Assembly: GCA_907163375.1 (NCBI GenBank)
Contig: CAJQUW010014752.1
Location: 1-64,000, forward strand
From: Prostheceraeus crozeri
Taxonomy: Eukaryota > Platyhelminthes > Polycladida > Euryleptidae
DNA length: 64,000 nt
Direction of reading: 5' to 3'
The position numbers were made by a program, and so were the translations under genes. How positions within the stretch are numbered: the first letter of the stretch is position 1; each line of letters starts with the position of its first letter. Below, in pieces: positions 31,608 through 44,321 of this stretch. The notes under the pieces were generated by a model that was not told the DNA's origin, ran no database searches, and was given only the letters and a program-made list of their open reading frames with translations.

Positions 31608-34287
31608 TCATCCTACAATCTTGCCAACATCTTCTTGCATCTACAAGTGCATGTAGACCCAATTTCTCTTGCATAATAAACAAATTCATGATAAAGAGGA
31701 AAATTCACTTCATTTATATAAGGATAAAAGGGAAATCGGTTGAAGAACACTCACCTGAATATTCAAATGATCTGATGGCAAGTCAGGGATGGATAATTGG
31801 ATGGCAATTTCAATTTAACGTTTTCACCTTTTCGAGGGTGATATTGCTAGCTTTTTCGTCCATTAATGTGAAATAATGAGCATTGCTTATTACGGTGACA
31901 TAATCTGGAAAATACATGCGAACGTTGTGAGAAAGCAATCACATTTTGCGCAATGGTGCGCGTTTTTATTGTCTTTGACAGCTTTGAACAAGAATTAGAC
32001 ATGAATTTGATGATCAGACTGACTTCCTAAAATTAATTGATCGAGTTTGATGAGGGAAAATGCAGTTTCTTGTACAGTGTCAGAAATTGAAAAAGAGGAT
32101 AAATATATCCTGAAATGTATGTCACTGGAAGGCTTCTAATTTTAAAGTCATGTAAACTACTTTTATTTGTCTCCGTGCATGTATAGATATCTTATCGCTT
32201 TATTTGACCTGTAAAGCAGATTATTGCTCGCGCGGGAGATAATCTTTAGTCCAATGCAGGGGTAGGAGCATAATCTATGCGAATAATGACTGATCTTCTC
32301 TTACGTTAGTGCGTGTTAGATTTGTGAATACAGTGCATATTTCTATTATTGGTCAGGCAAAATTTCTCCTTGAGTGCTTTTGACAATCATAGACATACCA
32401 ATCACAATCATTCCTTAATCATCATAGCATGTCGCCAAATAAAATACTCTACGCAATATTGTTCTACTATATTGTCTCTGGTTTGAACTTGTTTGATTTA
32501 AATGGCCCCTACCCTTCGGGTTCGGACATTTAAGATAATTAGCTCGTGGAATGTCATAAAAAAACAATCATGTACTAGTTGCGTAAGTAGCTATGCATGC
32601 CTTCACTTCATAGCATTCTATCAAGGTTGTCGAGCATAAACCGGAAATTTATGCCCGCCCATTTCAATGTATTTTCAATGGAGCAACAACGTCCCATTTA
32701 TGCCCTCCGTTTTCATATATCTATCTTAAACATACCGTAATCATTTCAATGTTATCGCTCATTCATCGACATGTGGACCATGTCACAAGTGTATTTTTAT
32801 CCATGATAGTTCAGGCATGAATAGAAATTATAGGTATCTGTCGTCGGGCATAAATTCAAAGACTTCCTCGTGCGCTGCGCGCCCTCAAATATCTTCCAAT
32901 TTATGCCCTCGACAGGTACACTGTAAACCGCAGAGTACGAAAGCTGGTTGATTTGTCTACGAAAGCGATGTACAGAACGAGAATAACAAAATGTACGAAA
33001 GCAATATTGTTCGTGTACATACACTACGAAATCGATCGGCTTTCCTATTGGATGATGAAGATAATCCAATAGGAATACCAACCGCTTTCCTATCACTATA
33101 GGCCTATCAATATAGGCCTATTGATTCAAGCAGCAAACGTATTCTGTACTATATTCCGGGTTATGTTGCAAGAAGTGTCGGCAAACAATGCGCAGAATAC
33201 AATCGCCTACTTGTTTTTGATTCTGAAGTTCCATTTCCACTGTTTGATGCTGTAGATAAAAATGTCACACAGCATCAGGATGCAGTCAGCAGGGGAGGAT
33301 TGTGTCATCCGAGTCATTTTTGTATTGCATTTATTTGAAATATGGGCTTATTTTTTGTTGAAATGAAAAATAGCCAAATGCTGCTCTCTGAGATTTTGGC
33401 CCTCGATAGGCATCGAGATGTATTTTTGTGAAATTTCTAAAACGAGTGTATTACTGACGAATCGATAAATGAAATAACTTCAAGGAATACTTTATATGTT
33501 GTACGGGCTATGACACTCTCGTGAGAGTTTTCGTATGTTTTTTAAGTGTGTAGCAAAGAACATCTCCATGGAATCTTCGGAATCTAGCATAAAAGAGGAA
33601 AATCACTGCAAAATAATAAACCTGCGTGGTATTTTTCACTTTCTTTGTACATCTATCTTTGATGAAGTAGAATTGTTTTTCATTACTTGATTTTTTGTTT
33701 AACAGACCTCCAGTGGTATTACCTGGATATCTGCGATCAGTCCATAGATTTCTAGCTGTCCATGCCTCTATCCATTACGTAATAATCTGGTATACTTTAT
33801 AACAACATTACCACCTGGACAGGAATCTACCATAGCACGGATGTGAGATGAGGCTGACATTGTGTTTAGGTTCTTATATCTTCCTTAGTTAAAATATTGA
33901 ACCACTATATGCCGGTTTGGCATATTGCAGTTCAGGATAAAAAACGTAGATATATGAAAAACATTTTATTTGAGCATCAGTCATTTCTACCACTAGGACA
34001 AGATCATGACTAGATATTCAAAATAGATATCTAGGAAGCATTCGGCCCTATAGAGTTACCAAATATATACAGCGAAACTGAATACTAAGCGGATTTAATA
34101 CATCCACGAATTAACAGCTACAAGGATGCAAGTAAGTCAGTTGTAACCATGAACTCCAAACAATCCTAACCTTAATTTGTGTGAAACGTGCAATGTTGAA
34201 TTTGGAAAGAGCAATTGGAAAATGTCGGATTGACAAGAAATTGTGACTCTTTCTTATTTCTTTGTTTGTTGTATGCTGTTGTACTTT
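31608..34287. other. Intergenic, no gene seen
   Basis: AT-rich, with many stops. There is a perfect small palindrome (TATAGGCCTAT) around 33100-33120 and short hairpins, but no protein family, RNA gene or clear transposon end. Confidence 0.45.
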
Positions 34288-35717
34288 CTAGTTGTTGATT
34301 ACACATGATGCATTGGGAATTTCGTTTATTTCATTTCTGGTTTCATTTTTTTTGGTGGCTGTTGAAGTCGCAGCTAAAGAAGATGTCAAACCTGTGCTCA
34401 TTGCGCATTTATCCTCCCATCTATTTACATCTCGCATGTATCTTTTGAGACTTTCGGAGTTTTTATGCCCAGTCACTCGCGATATTTGTGTCTTTGTGAA
34501 TCCCTTTCTTTTCAGTTGATTTATCACTGTTGGCCGAATACAGTGATTCGTGTATATCATTGACAAGTTTGCCCTCACAGATAAGTCTTTACAAATGTTC
34601 CCAACTTCGTTTTTCCGACAGGAACTCTCAGATACCATTTCCCATCTGTCTCCCAGTTTGAATTGCACTTCAGAAAAAGAAAGTCACACTCTTGTGGTAT
34701 CAAAGCCAGGTACGTTTCAAACGCTTTTAGCGGACACACATCAGGGTTACTGTCTTCAATCATTATTGAGTCTTTCATTGAACAGCTTTCGTTTGAATTC
34801 AGAGATGGTTTCACCGTCTTCTCTTTCGTTGCGGCCGACAGACTGACGAATCTTTTGTTGTTTGTTTCTTCGTTTCCTTGATTTATTATGTATGATGATC
34901 TTGAGAATGTTCTTATTGCCTCACGTCCTCGGTATCCAAAGTGATACAAAAGTGAATAAAATACTTCACTTTCCAAAGCTATGGGAGATTGTCGCGAGAA
35001 GTACAACCGCAATTTGCTCAGATCTCCGTTGTTTATTTCTGGGTATCGTGTATCACATTTGGATTTTGCATAGCCAGAATCTTGGTAGCATCCAACCATT
35101 GTGATTAGCATGTTATTTGCTGACTTGAACATCGGATTATCAATCATATCGATGACACGGTTTACTGGAGCGGAAGTCAAATATCGTTGGATCCCAGCTC
35201 TGAAGCAGATAAGTGAGGCTGGAGCATATAATTTGCCATCTTTCTTTCTTAACGATGAGTAGAAGTATCGAAGATACAATGCCAGTTTCTCAGCCTCCAT
35301 TGTCTCAATGGCAGTTTCTAAGTTTTTTGATCTCAGAAAATCTTTGAACTTTTTTGCATGGTGCATCATTTGATATTTGGATGATTTTGGTTTTTGTGAT
35401 GACTCTAACTCATCCATTTCATTAATTAGTTCTTGTGATAAATAATTTTCTTCGTCAACAGTCTCAGCATCATTCGGCAACTTTATAGAGTTCTCTGATG
35501 CAGATAATGTGGTAGGTAAGTATGATGCGATCATGTCTCTAATTTCTTCTTCTGATAAGCCACTTATCATCCACGTGGAACAAACGAAAAATCTGGTATG
35601 CCCCAAGACATTTGCAGTGCTCATGAGATGTATCGTAGACAGTAAATGTTGATGATTCACAGAATCATTCCATTTAAGTCCAAATTTGAATTGGAATTCT
35701 ATGATGTTGAACAGCAA
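34288..35717 (-). pseudogene. Crypton-like tyrosine recombinase, frameshifted
   Basis: A 380-residue frame (34575-35717) and a 126-residue frame (34288-34668) overlap in different phases and together match a Crypton/DUF3504-type tyrosine recombinase. The N-terminal core-binding part has KKFKDFLRSKNLETAIETM and YLRYFYSSLRKKDGKLY. The first catalytic Arg is in FGYRGREAIRTFSRSSY. The C-terminal frame supplies the HxxR box (NHCIRPTVINQLKRKGF) and the H...Y box (VTGHKNSESLKRYMRD). The frameshift lies in the overlap, between the first Arg region and the HxxR box, so the enzyme is dead unless spliced. A domesticated host relative (KCTD1/ZMYM-type DUF3504) is less likely given the break. Confidence 0.75.
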
Positions 35718-37245
35718 TATGCTTCGTGGGTATATTGCGGTTCAGTTACATAGAAAACCGAAACACAATGATATTACAGTTTAGACATCGGGCCGTATGC
35801 TAGAACAATTCCTAAGATTTCTATCTTAGAATCTTAACTTAGGGGTTCGCTAGATGAAATCCTAGTCGGTATGCTTGAACGTTCCCTAGCAATTTCCTAA
35901 GTTAGGGGACTCTCCCTAAGTTCACTTGATTGGCAGATCACCGGACTGCTGCAGCTGTGTTTATTTTCACACCCTGACAACGAATTGTCTCACAAACTGC
36001 AGTCGGCGATTGATTGAAGGTGAAAAAAAAACAATTTGAAAAAATATCAGTTACCGACAAACTGGAACTGCAGTTGTATTCGTCTTGTTGTTACGATGAA
36101 GACAACGTTTCGTTTATCAAAATCGATGCAGTAGTTCCAAAGTTATGTGGAATAATACATTTATCCTCAAAGTGTGCACGTCTAAATTACTCAACTAATG
36201 AGTGAATACCGTGGACTTATCGTCAACACAAAAGTTGTCGAAACATGAAATTGGCGATAGTTCAGCTAATACTGCATCAAATTAAACAAAATAGACTGCA
36301 TTATAATCGTAATCTCATGATTGAGAAGATGGTGCCACCAGTTACTAACATAGATATAGAAAATGTTTTACCAGCATTTATTGTTACATGAGTTGACATT
36401 GTACTGGTAGATTTCAACAACCAATCAGAATGGAGCGCACAGCAAATATTGAAGATTCAATTTTATCATGCCAATGATGAATATAACAGGACGTATCCGA
36501 CCCATTATTAGCTTCCATCAAAGATCTTTATTTGTGACGAACTTTCACTGCAAAAACTGTTAACATTTGGTTGAATTTATCGTTAGTTCAAATGTTAAAC
36601 TTAATACTCGCATTTGCTAATGTTCAAGAGTAACCTATGATCAAAGAATATGGTCAAAATATCTATAGATAGGAAGAGTGAAAAATAATTAAAAACCATG
36701 AATTAAGACGATAAACTGTGTTATTGATATTGGAATACTTTGGCAATACAATTTTATACCTTGAGCTGCAAATAATGCAAATTTAAAGTAATCACTATTG
36801 CATGCTTCATTTTCATCATGCTATAATTACATGTAAGCTCTTATATTCTCATAAACTCAACACAAAGTCTTCCTCGTAAATTGAGATTAGTCAACTTAAT
36901 TCAAGATACAACCTTCGTCAAATACAACCTTCCATTTTCCAATGTAGATGATTATTTTTGAAAACGACTTAATTCACTAGAATGACAATGCAAATAATAT
37001 TGTGTATACGAAAATTACTAGAAATTCAAGGTCCAACTTAGAAATAAGGAAATTAAAGAAAGTATCTATTTATTATTTCTCGCTGACGTTCCTTTCCATC
37101 GTTCGCCGAAGTTTCCGGGAATTGATCATTCGGATCATTTTCCTGCATAATAGTCATATTTCTGATCTTCCTTGTTTCTTTCTTCAGCACGATTTCTTCA
37201 GGAGTTGAAAGTCGTCGAGCTACAATATTATATTAGTCGTTGATA

Positions 37246-37985
37246 CATACACGTATCTAGGGGGGGCTAGGTGGCCTAGGCCCCCCTAAACTATTTTGCC
37301 AGTAGTAAGGGAGTTGCCACAAAAAGTGCATATTCTCTCACAGATACATGTAAATGTGGAGGGTGAAATTGTAGAAACACATGTACAGCATGTATGCCAT
37401 GCTACAACCATTTCTAGTTTGTTTTTACCTCAGAAAATTCTGTGATTGCCTTTTTACTTCAACTTATCATACGACATAATCATCGATCAACATATTGCAA
37501 TTTTTGAAGATTCCATTGTTATTTACATGAACATATCGAATCTTGTGCCGTTCTGAAAAATACAATGGTTCAAGCATGTGATGTTCTCTCGTCTATCTAA
37601 TATTTTGGTTCATTTCAATTACATGTATACATGTACATGCAGTTGTTAGGCTCAGACAAAGGGCTCCGTTTTCGAATATTCGATACTGTTTGAGTCGTAA
37701 ATTAGGCTATAAGTAGGCCTGTACCTACTACATTTTGGAAACTTAGGCTTAAAAACGGTGTGAATTTCTCATTTGGTGAATTAGCATCATGTGATTACGG
37801 TACAGATAAATGATGTCGTAGCCTATCTCGTTTTGAGGATATCACTAATAAAATCGATCAAGCATACATGCACATGTACATTGTAGCTGCATATCGTGCA
37901 TACCGATATGCGAAAGGCTAGGGATTCTCTCATAGGTACAGCTCAGCCTAGGCCCCCCTAAACTAAAATCCTGGATACGCCTATG
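37246..37985. mobile_element. hAT-type non-autonomous element
   Basis: 8-bp target duplication CGTTGATA at 37238-37245 and 37986-37993. The terminal inverted repeats are CATACACGTATCTAGG and CATAGGCGTATCCAGG, followed by inverted GGGGGGCCTAGGC-type blocks. It is 740 bp with no ORF. The 8-bp duplication fits the hAT superfamily. Confidence 0.75.
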
Positions 37986-38060
37986 CGTTGATAGCCTACA
38001 ATAATTATCTGACAGATAGTACCGGTAATTGTCATCGTAATCAAAAACCTTTGCATACAT

Positions 38061-39089
38061 ACTGTAAATCGCTCAATACCAATCACATACGAAGGAAGCA
38101 TACCAAGATATTTCTTGGTATATTTCTGTATTCTTTTGGTATATATTTGTATGCTTTTCGTATGTTTTTTCAATTGTGGTATGCTTTACATACTAAAGCC
38201 ATACCAGCACAATGTTAAAAGAAAGCATAAATCATGTCCACAGTATGTTGATTTAAGGACTTTTGTCAATAAAGATCATACTAATGTTACTACTGTTCTG
38301 TAAGTAGTTAGATAATGACATTCAAGAGTGATACTTTTAATGCTGAATTCGATTTTAATACACGTAAGTCTAAGGCATTTCATGAATAGTCAATAAGTAT
38401 TCAACCATCAACAATTATGTATCATGTAATTTTGAAATAAGGCATATTACCAATCCGAAGTAAAAACACATTATAATTCATAAAACGCAAAAATAGTTAT
38501 GTTTGAGATATATAAGTCAACATGATTGCACGAAAAATATCGTTTGAATGAATTCACGTTAATCAACTTGGCTCATAAAGTAGAGCTAACTTAACGTCCT
38601 GTTAATGTTGCTATACATGTAGCATCGACCGCATAGTCGTGGGACATAAAATTCACAATAGATCTAATGTACTCAAATATCACTCTATCAAACAAAAAGT
38701 ATTCACCACTTGTATTACCGAAAAAAGTCATTTGACAGTAGTATGTAATACATTTTTTAAAATACATAATACATACATTTTTTTGCTATGTGACTTAAAG
38801 CTGCACATACCAAATGGATACCAGAGTCATACGAATAAGGATGAATTTCCATCGGGTCTCGTATATAAAACATACCAAAAATTCGTATTTCAGTGTAAAA
38901 CATCCAATCACAGATAGAATGGTTCGTATCGCTACATACCAATCACATACGAAGGTAAATGAGATTTGGTATGAAAAACATACCAGATCTCTGTAAACAT
39001 ACGAGAATCTCGTATCAGATGTTAGTTTCAAATTGTATGTAATTTTGGTATATGTTTGTATGCAATTTTCGTATCCAGCGATTTACAGT
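38061..39089. mobile_element. Inverted-repeat element, ACTGTAAATCGCT ends
   Basis: Left end ACTGTAAATCGCT, right end its exact inverse. Inside, both arms repeat TACGAA/TTCGTA and 'ATACCAAT'-type words in opposite orientation (CATACGAAGG at 38087-38096 and 38947-38956). No clear target duplication and no ORF. Superfamily unknown. Confidence 0.6.
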
Positions 39090-39473
39090 GGGCAGGGTAA
39101 AGCGTCAAAAAATTGTTAGGAAATGAACATAGGCACTATATACCTGTTAAATATAAGTGAATCTAAACCATTATTGAATAGGTTTAACTGATTTAGTCCA
39201 TGCAGAAGAATTGATATATATTTCCTGACTTACGTGTAGGGGTGGGTCTAAGTTTTCCTAGATTTCGTCAAGATTTTGTGATTTAATTCCTAGGATTTTT
39301 TCCTAACTTTGTTTCAGCATACCAACACCCCCTAACCCTAACTTAGGTACCCCCAGCGATCCCCTAAGATTTTTTTCCTAAGTGACTTAGGGGTGACGTT
39401 CAAGCATATCACTTAGGATTTTTCCCCTAACTTAGGCAAATCCTAAGTTAGGGGTTGTTCTAGCATACGGCCC

Positions 39474-39915
39474 CTGAACCGCAATAAGCTATGGCTTCGG
39501 GCCTAACGACCCTCAGCCTCATAGCATATTGCGGTTCAGCTGTCTAAACTGCAATATTACATTGTATTTCACTTGGCGTTTTTTAAGCATGGATTTGTTT
39601 ATTTACACAATAATGTGCAAGTACACCTGGCAGATGATGCCGATTTACATCAACTTTGATTATCGAACTTGGCTTCATTCAACAAAACGGCTATCCTCAA
39701 TGAGCTCGCTAACAGACATTCATTGCCGCAGGAAAAGCAACTTTATCGATTGCAAGTCCATCAGAAAACTTTGAAAGCCGAAATCCAGAGATAAGTTGTT
39801 TTCTAATTCTCGGCCTACATGTATATGCTCAGTCAGCATTGACATGTTCATGCCATCGACTACATGTACAGGTTGTTTCAGTTGACCTGGCCAGTATTTC
39901 AGTATTCTATATATA
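39474..39915. other. Intergenic, palindromic repeat remains
   Basis: Contains CCGCAATA...TATTGCGG inverted words (39478-39537) also met at 35730-35745, then plain sequence. No gene seen. Confidence 0.4.
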
Positions 39916-40906
39916 TTAGGCCTCAGAGACCTGAGGGGGGTCCAAGTAGACCCCGGAGCCACATTTTCTATTTCATTTTTTTGCGCTGAGGATATATCGA
40001 CCGCTCATACTCATGTAAAATCATCATTTTTGACGGTGAATCTGTATCTGTTATTTCATTTCAATTGAATCAGTAGAAGTATGGTGGATAGGTCAAGGGG
40101 TCCACTGGACTACGCCTCAGGTCTCAGAGGGTGTAGAAATTCCCATCACAAAATTTTTGTAATGAGATGAAAAATGATTTCGGACATGTCCACGATGGTG
40201 CATAAAGAGTGAAAGTCATTTATTCATTGTTTACATAAAGCTCGTAGATGTGCATTGTGTTAGAAGATCGCAAAATGTGAATATTTTGCTTTCGCACATG
40301 ATCTCGCGTGACTGGTTTGCCTATATGAACAACTCGACATAAATCAGTATCCGAAATGATCATTATATTCATTGAAAATATCGTTATATTCAAAGTTCAG
40401 CACCAAAAAAGACTGCTGACAAACTTTTCACAGCAGTAATTGATGAGTTTGAGATCCCCACAGCTATTTTTAGGTTCTAAAAGTACAGCAATTTTGACTC
40501 ATTATAGGCTTATTTCTGATAGCATTGGTTAAATTTGAAAGAATGGACAAATGGAAAGGTTTCGCTGCATGGATTAAATCAATTTCATTAAAATCACCTA
40601 TCTGAGATTGTATGGTGACAGAAAATATCGAAAAGCAGCCTCTTAGTACAACTGATGCTGTGGTAAATGTGGATGACTTATAAAAACATCATATTTTCGC
40701 ATTAGGTTTACTGAGAAAGCTGAAAGTCACTCAAGGGATTAGTCATATCGACCTGCTTCACGCAAACATCATTGTTTCACTCAAAATCAACTTTCCTAAT
40801 GTTTTGGTATCGATTTAAGCAGGTAAACTAAGAAAATGTCAAAAGGGTTCACTGGAACCCCTCAGGTCGTAGAGGGTGTGAAAAATCTCTGGTCTCTGAG
40901 GGTTAA
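39916..40906. mobile_element. Possible piggyBac-type non-autonomous element
   Basis: The right end reads GGTCTCTGAGGG then TTAA (40903-40906). The left end reads TTAG then GCCTCAGAGACC, the inverse with one mismatch. TTAA targets and CCCT-type ends are typical of piggyBac. Internal copies of 'cctcaggtc(t/g)(c/t)agagggtgt' lie at about 40111 and 40858. No ORF. Confidence 0.45.
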
Positions 40907-41021
40907 GCATGCAAATAGATAATGAACACACAAATCACAAGAGTTGTTCAATATTATTCACAACCCCGTTGTGCGACACAAATAGCACAACCGCGAATGA
41001 ATAATTCATAATCTCGCCCGA

Positions 41022-41171
41022 TCACAACACTGTCGATCTCGCGAAGAATAACCACCAGCTTCGTTTTTTAAGCGGTTGGGGATCACTGAAAAGACGGCGT
41101 CGCACATCACCCCACAGCCAGGAATCAGTCGCGGACAGATCAGGTGATCTTGGTGGCCAGGCAAATAGATC
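41022..41171 (-). pseudogene. Mariner/IS630-type transposase fragment
   Basis: The minus strand encodes DLFAWPPRSPDLSATDSWLW followed by GDVRRRLFSDP, the conserved C-terminal catalytic block of mariner-like transposases (WPPRSPDL...D...LWG). Its upstream part would lie in or beyond the assembly gap. Only about 50 residues remain, so it is a fragment or is cut by the gap. Confidence 0.7.
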
Positions 41172-41194
41172 NNNNNNNNNNNNNNNNNNNNNNN
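41172..41194. other. Assembly gap (23 N)
   Basis: Run of N. True length unknown. It interrupts the mariner-type fragment. Confidence 0.99.
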
Positions 41195-42147
41195 TGCTGC
41201 TCACGGTGACACGGAAGACCGATCAAGCCAACAAAAATGTAACCCCTCTATACTTTCCATTTTCTCATTCTATATGACCAACACATACTCACTATGATGG
41301 TCACTGAAATTGTAGCCTAGCTATTTGACTTTTAGAGCCATTTTTTTTAAAATGGCGTCAAAAATCATTTTTACAGCATTTTTGGTGACAAATATTGTGA
41401 CATGCTATGCCTGATTTGCATTTTTAAGCAATTTTATCAACGTCTCGCAGTAGATTTATATCAAACAATAATGTATGAACCGTTTTGATGATGCTACAGG
41501 TGTAATCCCTTGTATTGGACCCAGTAAACCCCTAAAATACTACTTACTAATATTAAGTAGCAGGAATTAAATGTAACAAAGCTAATCAATTCATTGTATT
41601 CTTGTGTATACATACAATAGTACAAAAATACTAGATTTCTGGCCTATATGAACCTATTTGTGCACATGGATAGTAATAGCCTATTCAACTAGCATCTTTG
41701 TAAGCTTATACATGTAGGCCTACTGACCTGATCGAAGCACCGGTATGTGCTGTGTGTAAATTAGTCTTACTGCTTGCTGCTTACGTAAATTAGTTTTGCT
41801 TTGTAGGTCTACATCATACGCATATTCATGATCAATTCGGCAATTGCAGGGTTATTTTGTCACTTTTTGGATGTTGATAGTATTACACTGCATTTACAAA
41901 CCTGTGGTACCTAAGCATGGGTATCTCTGATGATCTCTTTAAGCAAAATCAGAATCACTGTGTCACTCGTCGCGTGAGTCTTTCTCTGTGTAGCACGCAC
42001 GAGAAAGGCGGTCGACCAGATTTCTATGTTTGGCTTTCTGCATTGCGCTGAATAGATCTGCTTGTTGTTGTCAGTTCACATTTGAATTTTATCGATTGCT
42101 ACTTGCCAAGCAAACAAGATCATTTCAGCTTTTCACATTTCAACGAA

Positions 42148-44190
42148 ATGGCCACGGTTTCGGTTCATCACCAAAGATTCCTGACTCATGATCAAAACAG
42201 AGACAAAGTGTGCATTGTTTGCATGGATAATGGTGGTTATTCGTTGACTGATATTGTGCTAAAGCGAATAAGGGACTTCTTCATCAGCCACTTTGACCCC
42301 GAAGAGCGATGCTGCCCAAATTCCATTTGCAGCAAATGTCGAAGAGATCTATATGATCTCGAGAATGGGAAAAAGACTGTTCATGATTTGCCTGATCCCT
42401 ACGACTTCGATGACGTCCTTCCACACGTGCGTCGCCTTCGTTTGGATGAAAGTCGATATTGTGAGTGCGAAATTTGCAACGTCGCGAGAACCAAGTCCAA
42501 GTTGGTCTCCAAGAGGAAGAGAGGACGACCGTCATCCGATTCCTCCAATAACCAAGCGTCAATGTGTGCTGCAGTGAAAATGTGCCTTCATTGTAAAGGC
42601 ATCATTCATCGTGGGATTTCACACAGGTGCAACTTATCCAACTTGCGAAAGAACTTGATTGATATGTGTGAATCCGTCGATGAACGTACGAAAGAGGTGG
42701 TGGCCTATAGAGTCATCAGTGACAAAGTGAAGGATGAAAGTGCGAAAAGCATCAAGCTGAAGAGTCCAGGACCATTTCCATTGAAGATCAATGTGAACCC
42801 GAAAGAGGACACAACGACGTTTTCTTCATCGGACATCAGCAGTCTACAACTGGCCCTTGGAACTTCAAATCGCAGCGTTCATCGCAAATTATTGCCATTC
42901 ATCCGTCGCATTTCCCATAACCGACATGTCGTTCAAGCACACACACCTCAGTTCTTGCACGATCGAGATCAGCAACTCGCCAAGTACTTTTCTGTCACAC
43001 TCATGAAACTAGATACGAGCAACAACAAAGAGGAACTTCGTGAGGTTGTCTATTGCACAGATGTGGAAGATTTTATAGACACTATTTCATCAAAACGGGA
43101 TATTGACCTAGACAATCGCAACGTGAAGATAGGAATCGATGGGGGCGGCGGTTTCCTCAAATTCTGCCTGAGTGTGTACGTAAATGAGGATGTTGAGACG
43201 CCACATCCAAAGGACTCTTTCGCTAACACTAGTGTAAAGAAAATCTTCATCATCGCCATCGTTCAAGATGTGAAAGAATCGTATATCAACGTTCTTCGAA
43301 TTTTGGAAATTCTCAACATTCAACAAGTGAGCATGAACTGTATGTATGCATTGGACTTGAAGTTGGCCAATATTGTGGCAGGATTGCAGGCGCATGGTTC
43401 TACACATCCATGCCTTTGGTGTGTATGTCCAAAGCGGGAGTTCGGCAAGGACTCGGAGTCGCAACATCATGTCCGGTCACTGGGATCAGTGAGAAATTTC
43501 GCGAATGACTTTCAGTGCGAAAGATCGCATAGTGATAAAGTCCAGGCCAAGGACTTCAAGAACTGTATCCATCCACCTCTTGTGTTCGGTGATGACAGCA
43601 ATTTGTTTATCCATCACATCCCACCACCAGAGCTCCATCTCTTACCGAGGACTACAAACAAAATCCTCAAGGAGATGGAGCTTGTGAATGAAGAGGTGGC
43701 ATTTCAGTTTTACACTGATCTAGGAATCATTCGACCCAAATGGCATGGGGGAGAATTTACAGGGAATGCATGTAAAAAGATTCTGCAGAATGTTCATGTT
43801 TTTGAATCTATACTAGTACGTGCTCGACAAGACTCGAGGAGACTGCTGAAGTTTGCTGAGTGTTTGAAATGCTTGAATGAAGTACGGATTGCTTGTTTCG
43901 GATCGGTGTTGAATGGTGGGTTTGTTGAGCGGATAAGATACTTTCGAAAAGCTTACCTGGATTTGGAAATAAGTGTTACTGCATCTGTCCATGTGTTATT
44001 CGTGCTTGTTATCCAATTCTGCTTATTTCACAAAGCTCCACTTGGCCCCTACAGTGAACAAGCATCGGAATCCGTTCACCAGGATTTCCATGCAGCATGG
44101 GTCCAATGCGGAAAAGTGGACATTATAAACAAGAATTATGGAAACAATTTGCTCGCCGCCATCATTCGATATAATGGCAGGCACCTGTAA
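42148..44190 (+). CDS. Unassigned repeated-family protein with DGGGGFLK motif
   Basis: About 680 residues from MATVSVHHQRF, the most likely start; the frame opens 22 codons earlier. The N-terminus is Cys-rich (CIVCMDNGG, CCPNSICSKCRRDL), with CECEICNVART and a second cluster CLHCKGIIHRGISHRC, so two or three zinc modules. A central part has GIDGGGGFLKFCLSVY, then a helical DVKESYINVLRIL, HPCLWCVCPKR (zinc-like), HHIPPPELHLLPR and a C-terminal EQASESVHQDFHAAW...NNLLAAIIRYNGRHL. I recall similar proteins in many copies in cnidarian and other invertebrate genomes, which suggests a transposable-element origin; the Asp/His/Glu-containing motifs would suit a DDE-like nuclease, but no superfamily is assigned. 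Intact. It is followed by the C-run repeat region. Confidence 0.7.
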   Translation: MATVSVHHQRFLTHDQNRDKVCIVCMDNGGYSLTDIVLKRIRDFFISHFDPEERCCPNSICSKCRRDLYDLENGKKTVHDLPDPYDFDDVLPHVRRLRLDESRYCECEICNVARTKSKLVSKRKRGRPSSDSSNNQASMCAAVKMCLHCKGIIHRGISHRCNLSNLRKNLIDMCESVDERTKEVVAYRVISDKVKDESAKSIKLKSPGPFPLKINVNPKEDTTTFSSSDISSLQLALGTSNRSVHRKLLPFIRRISHNRHVVQAHTPQFLHDRDQQLAKYFSVTLMKLDTSNNKEELREVVYCTDVEDFIDTISSKRDIDLDNRNVKIGIDGGGGFLKFCLSVYVNEDVETPHPKDSFANTSVKKIFIIAIVQDVKESYINVLRILEILNIQQVSMNCMYALDLKLANIVAGLQAHGSTHPCLWCVCPKREFGKDSESQHHVRSLGSVRNFANDFQCERSHSDKVQAKDFKNCIHPPLVFGDDSNLFIHHIPPPELHLLPRTTNKILKEMELVNEEVAFQFYTDLGIIRPKWHGGEFTGNACKKILQNVHVFESILVRARQDSRRLLKFAECLKCLNEVRIACFGSVLNGGFVERIRYFRKAYLDLEISVTASVHVLFVLVIQFCLFHKAPLGPYSEQASESVHQDFHAAWVQCGKVDIINKNYGNNLLAAIIRYNGRHL

Positions 44191-44321
44191 TAACAATTGC
44201 TCCCATCCAATAGAGCCCATTTGAAGATGGATTGTGACGCACATTGTACTTTTTGTCTACATACACTGTTGCCTACTGTATTTTCAGAGTGCATGTTAGT
44301 AGTAAGCAAAACTCCACTTCT

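Larger units (their letters stand above)
35790..39473. mobile_element. Inverted-repeat element with nested insertions
   Basis: Ends are GGGCCGTATGCTAGAACAA at 35790 and its inverse ending at 39473, followed inward by CCTAAGTTAGGGG-type repeats in both orientations (35820-35930 and 39240-39455). No transposase seen. Two further inverted-repeat elements lie inside (37246-37985 and 38061-39089). Outside, 'gtctaaactgYaatatYattg' occurs inverted on both sides (about 35763-35786 and 39543-39568), so an older palindromic element may enclose it. Superfamily not decided. Confidence 0.6.
40907..42147. other. Intergenic with mariner fragment and assembly gap
   Basis: Besides the transposase fragment at 41022-41171 and the N run at 41172-41194, only AT-rich sequence with short frames was seen up to the start of the next ORF. 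Confidence 0.45.
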
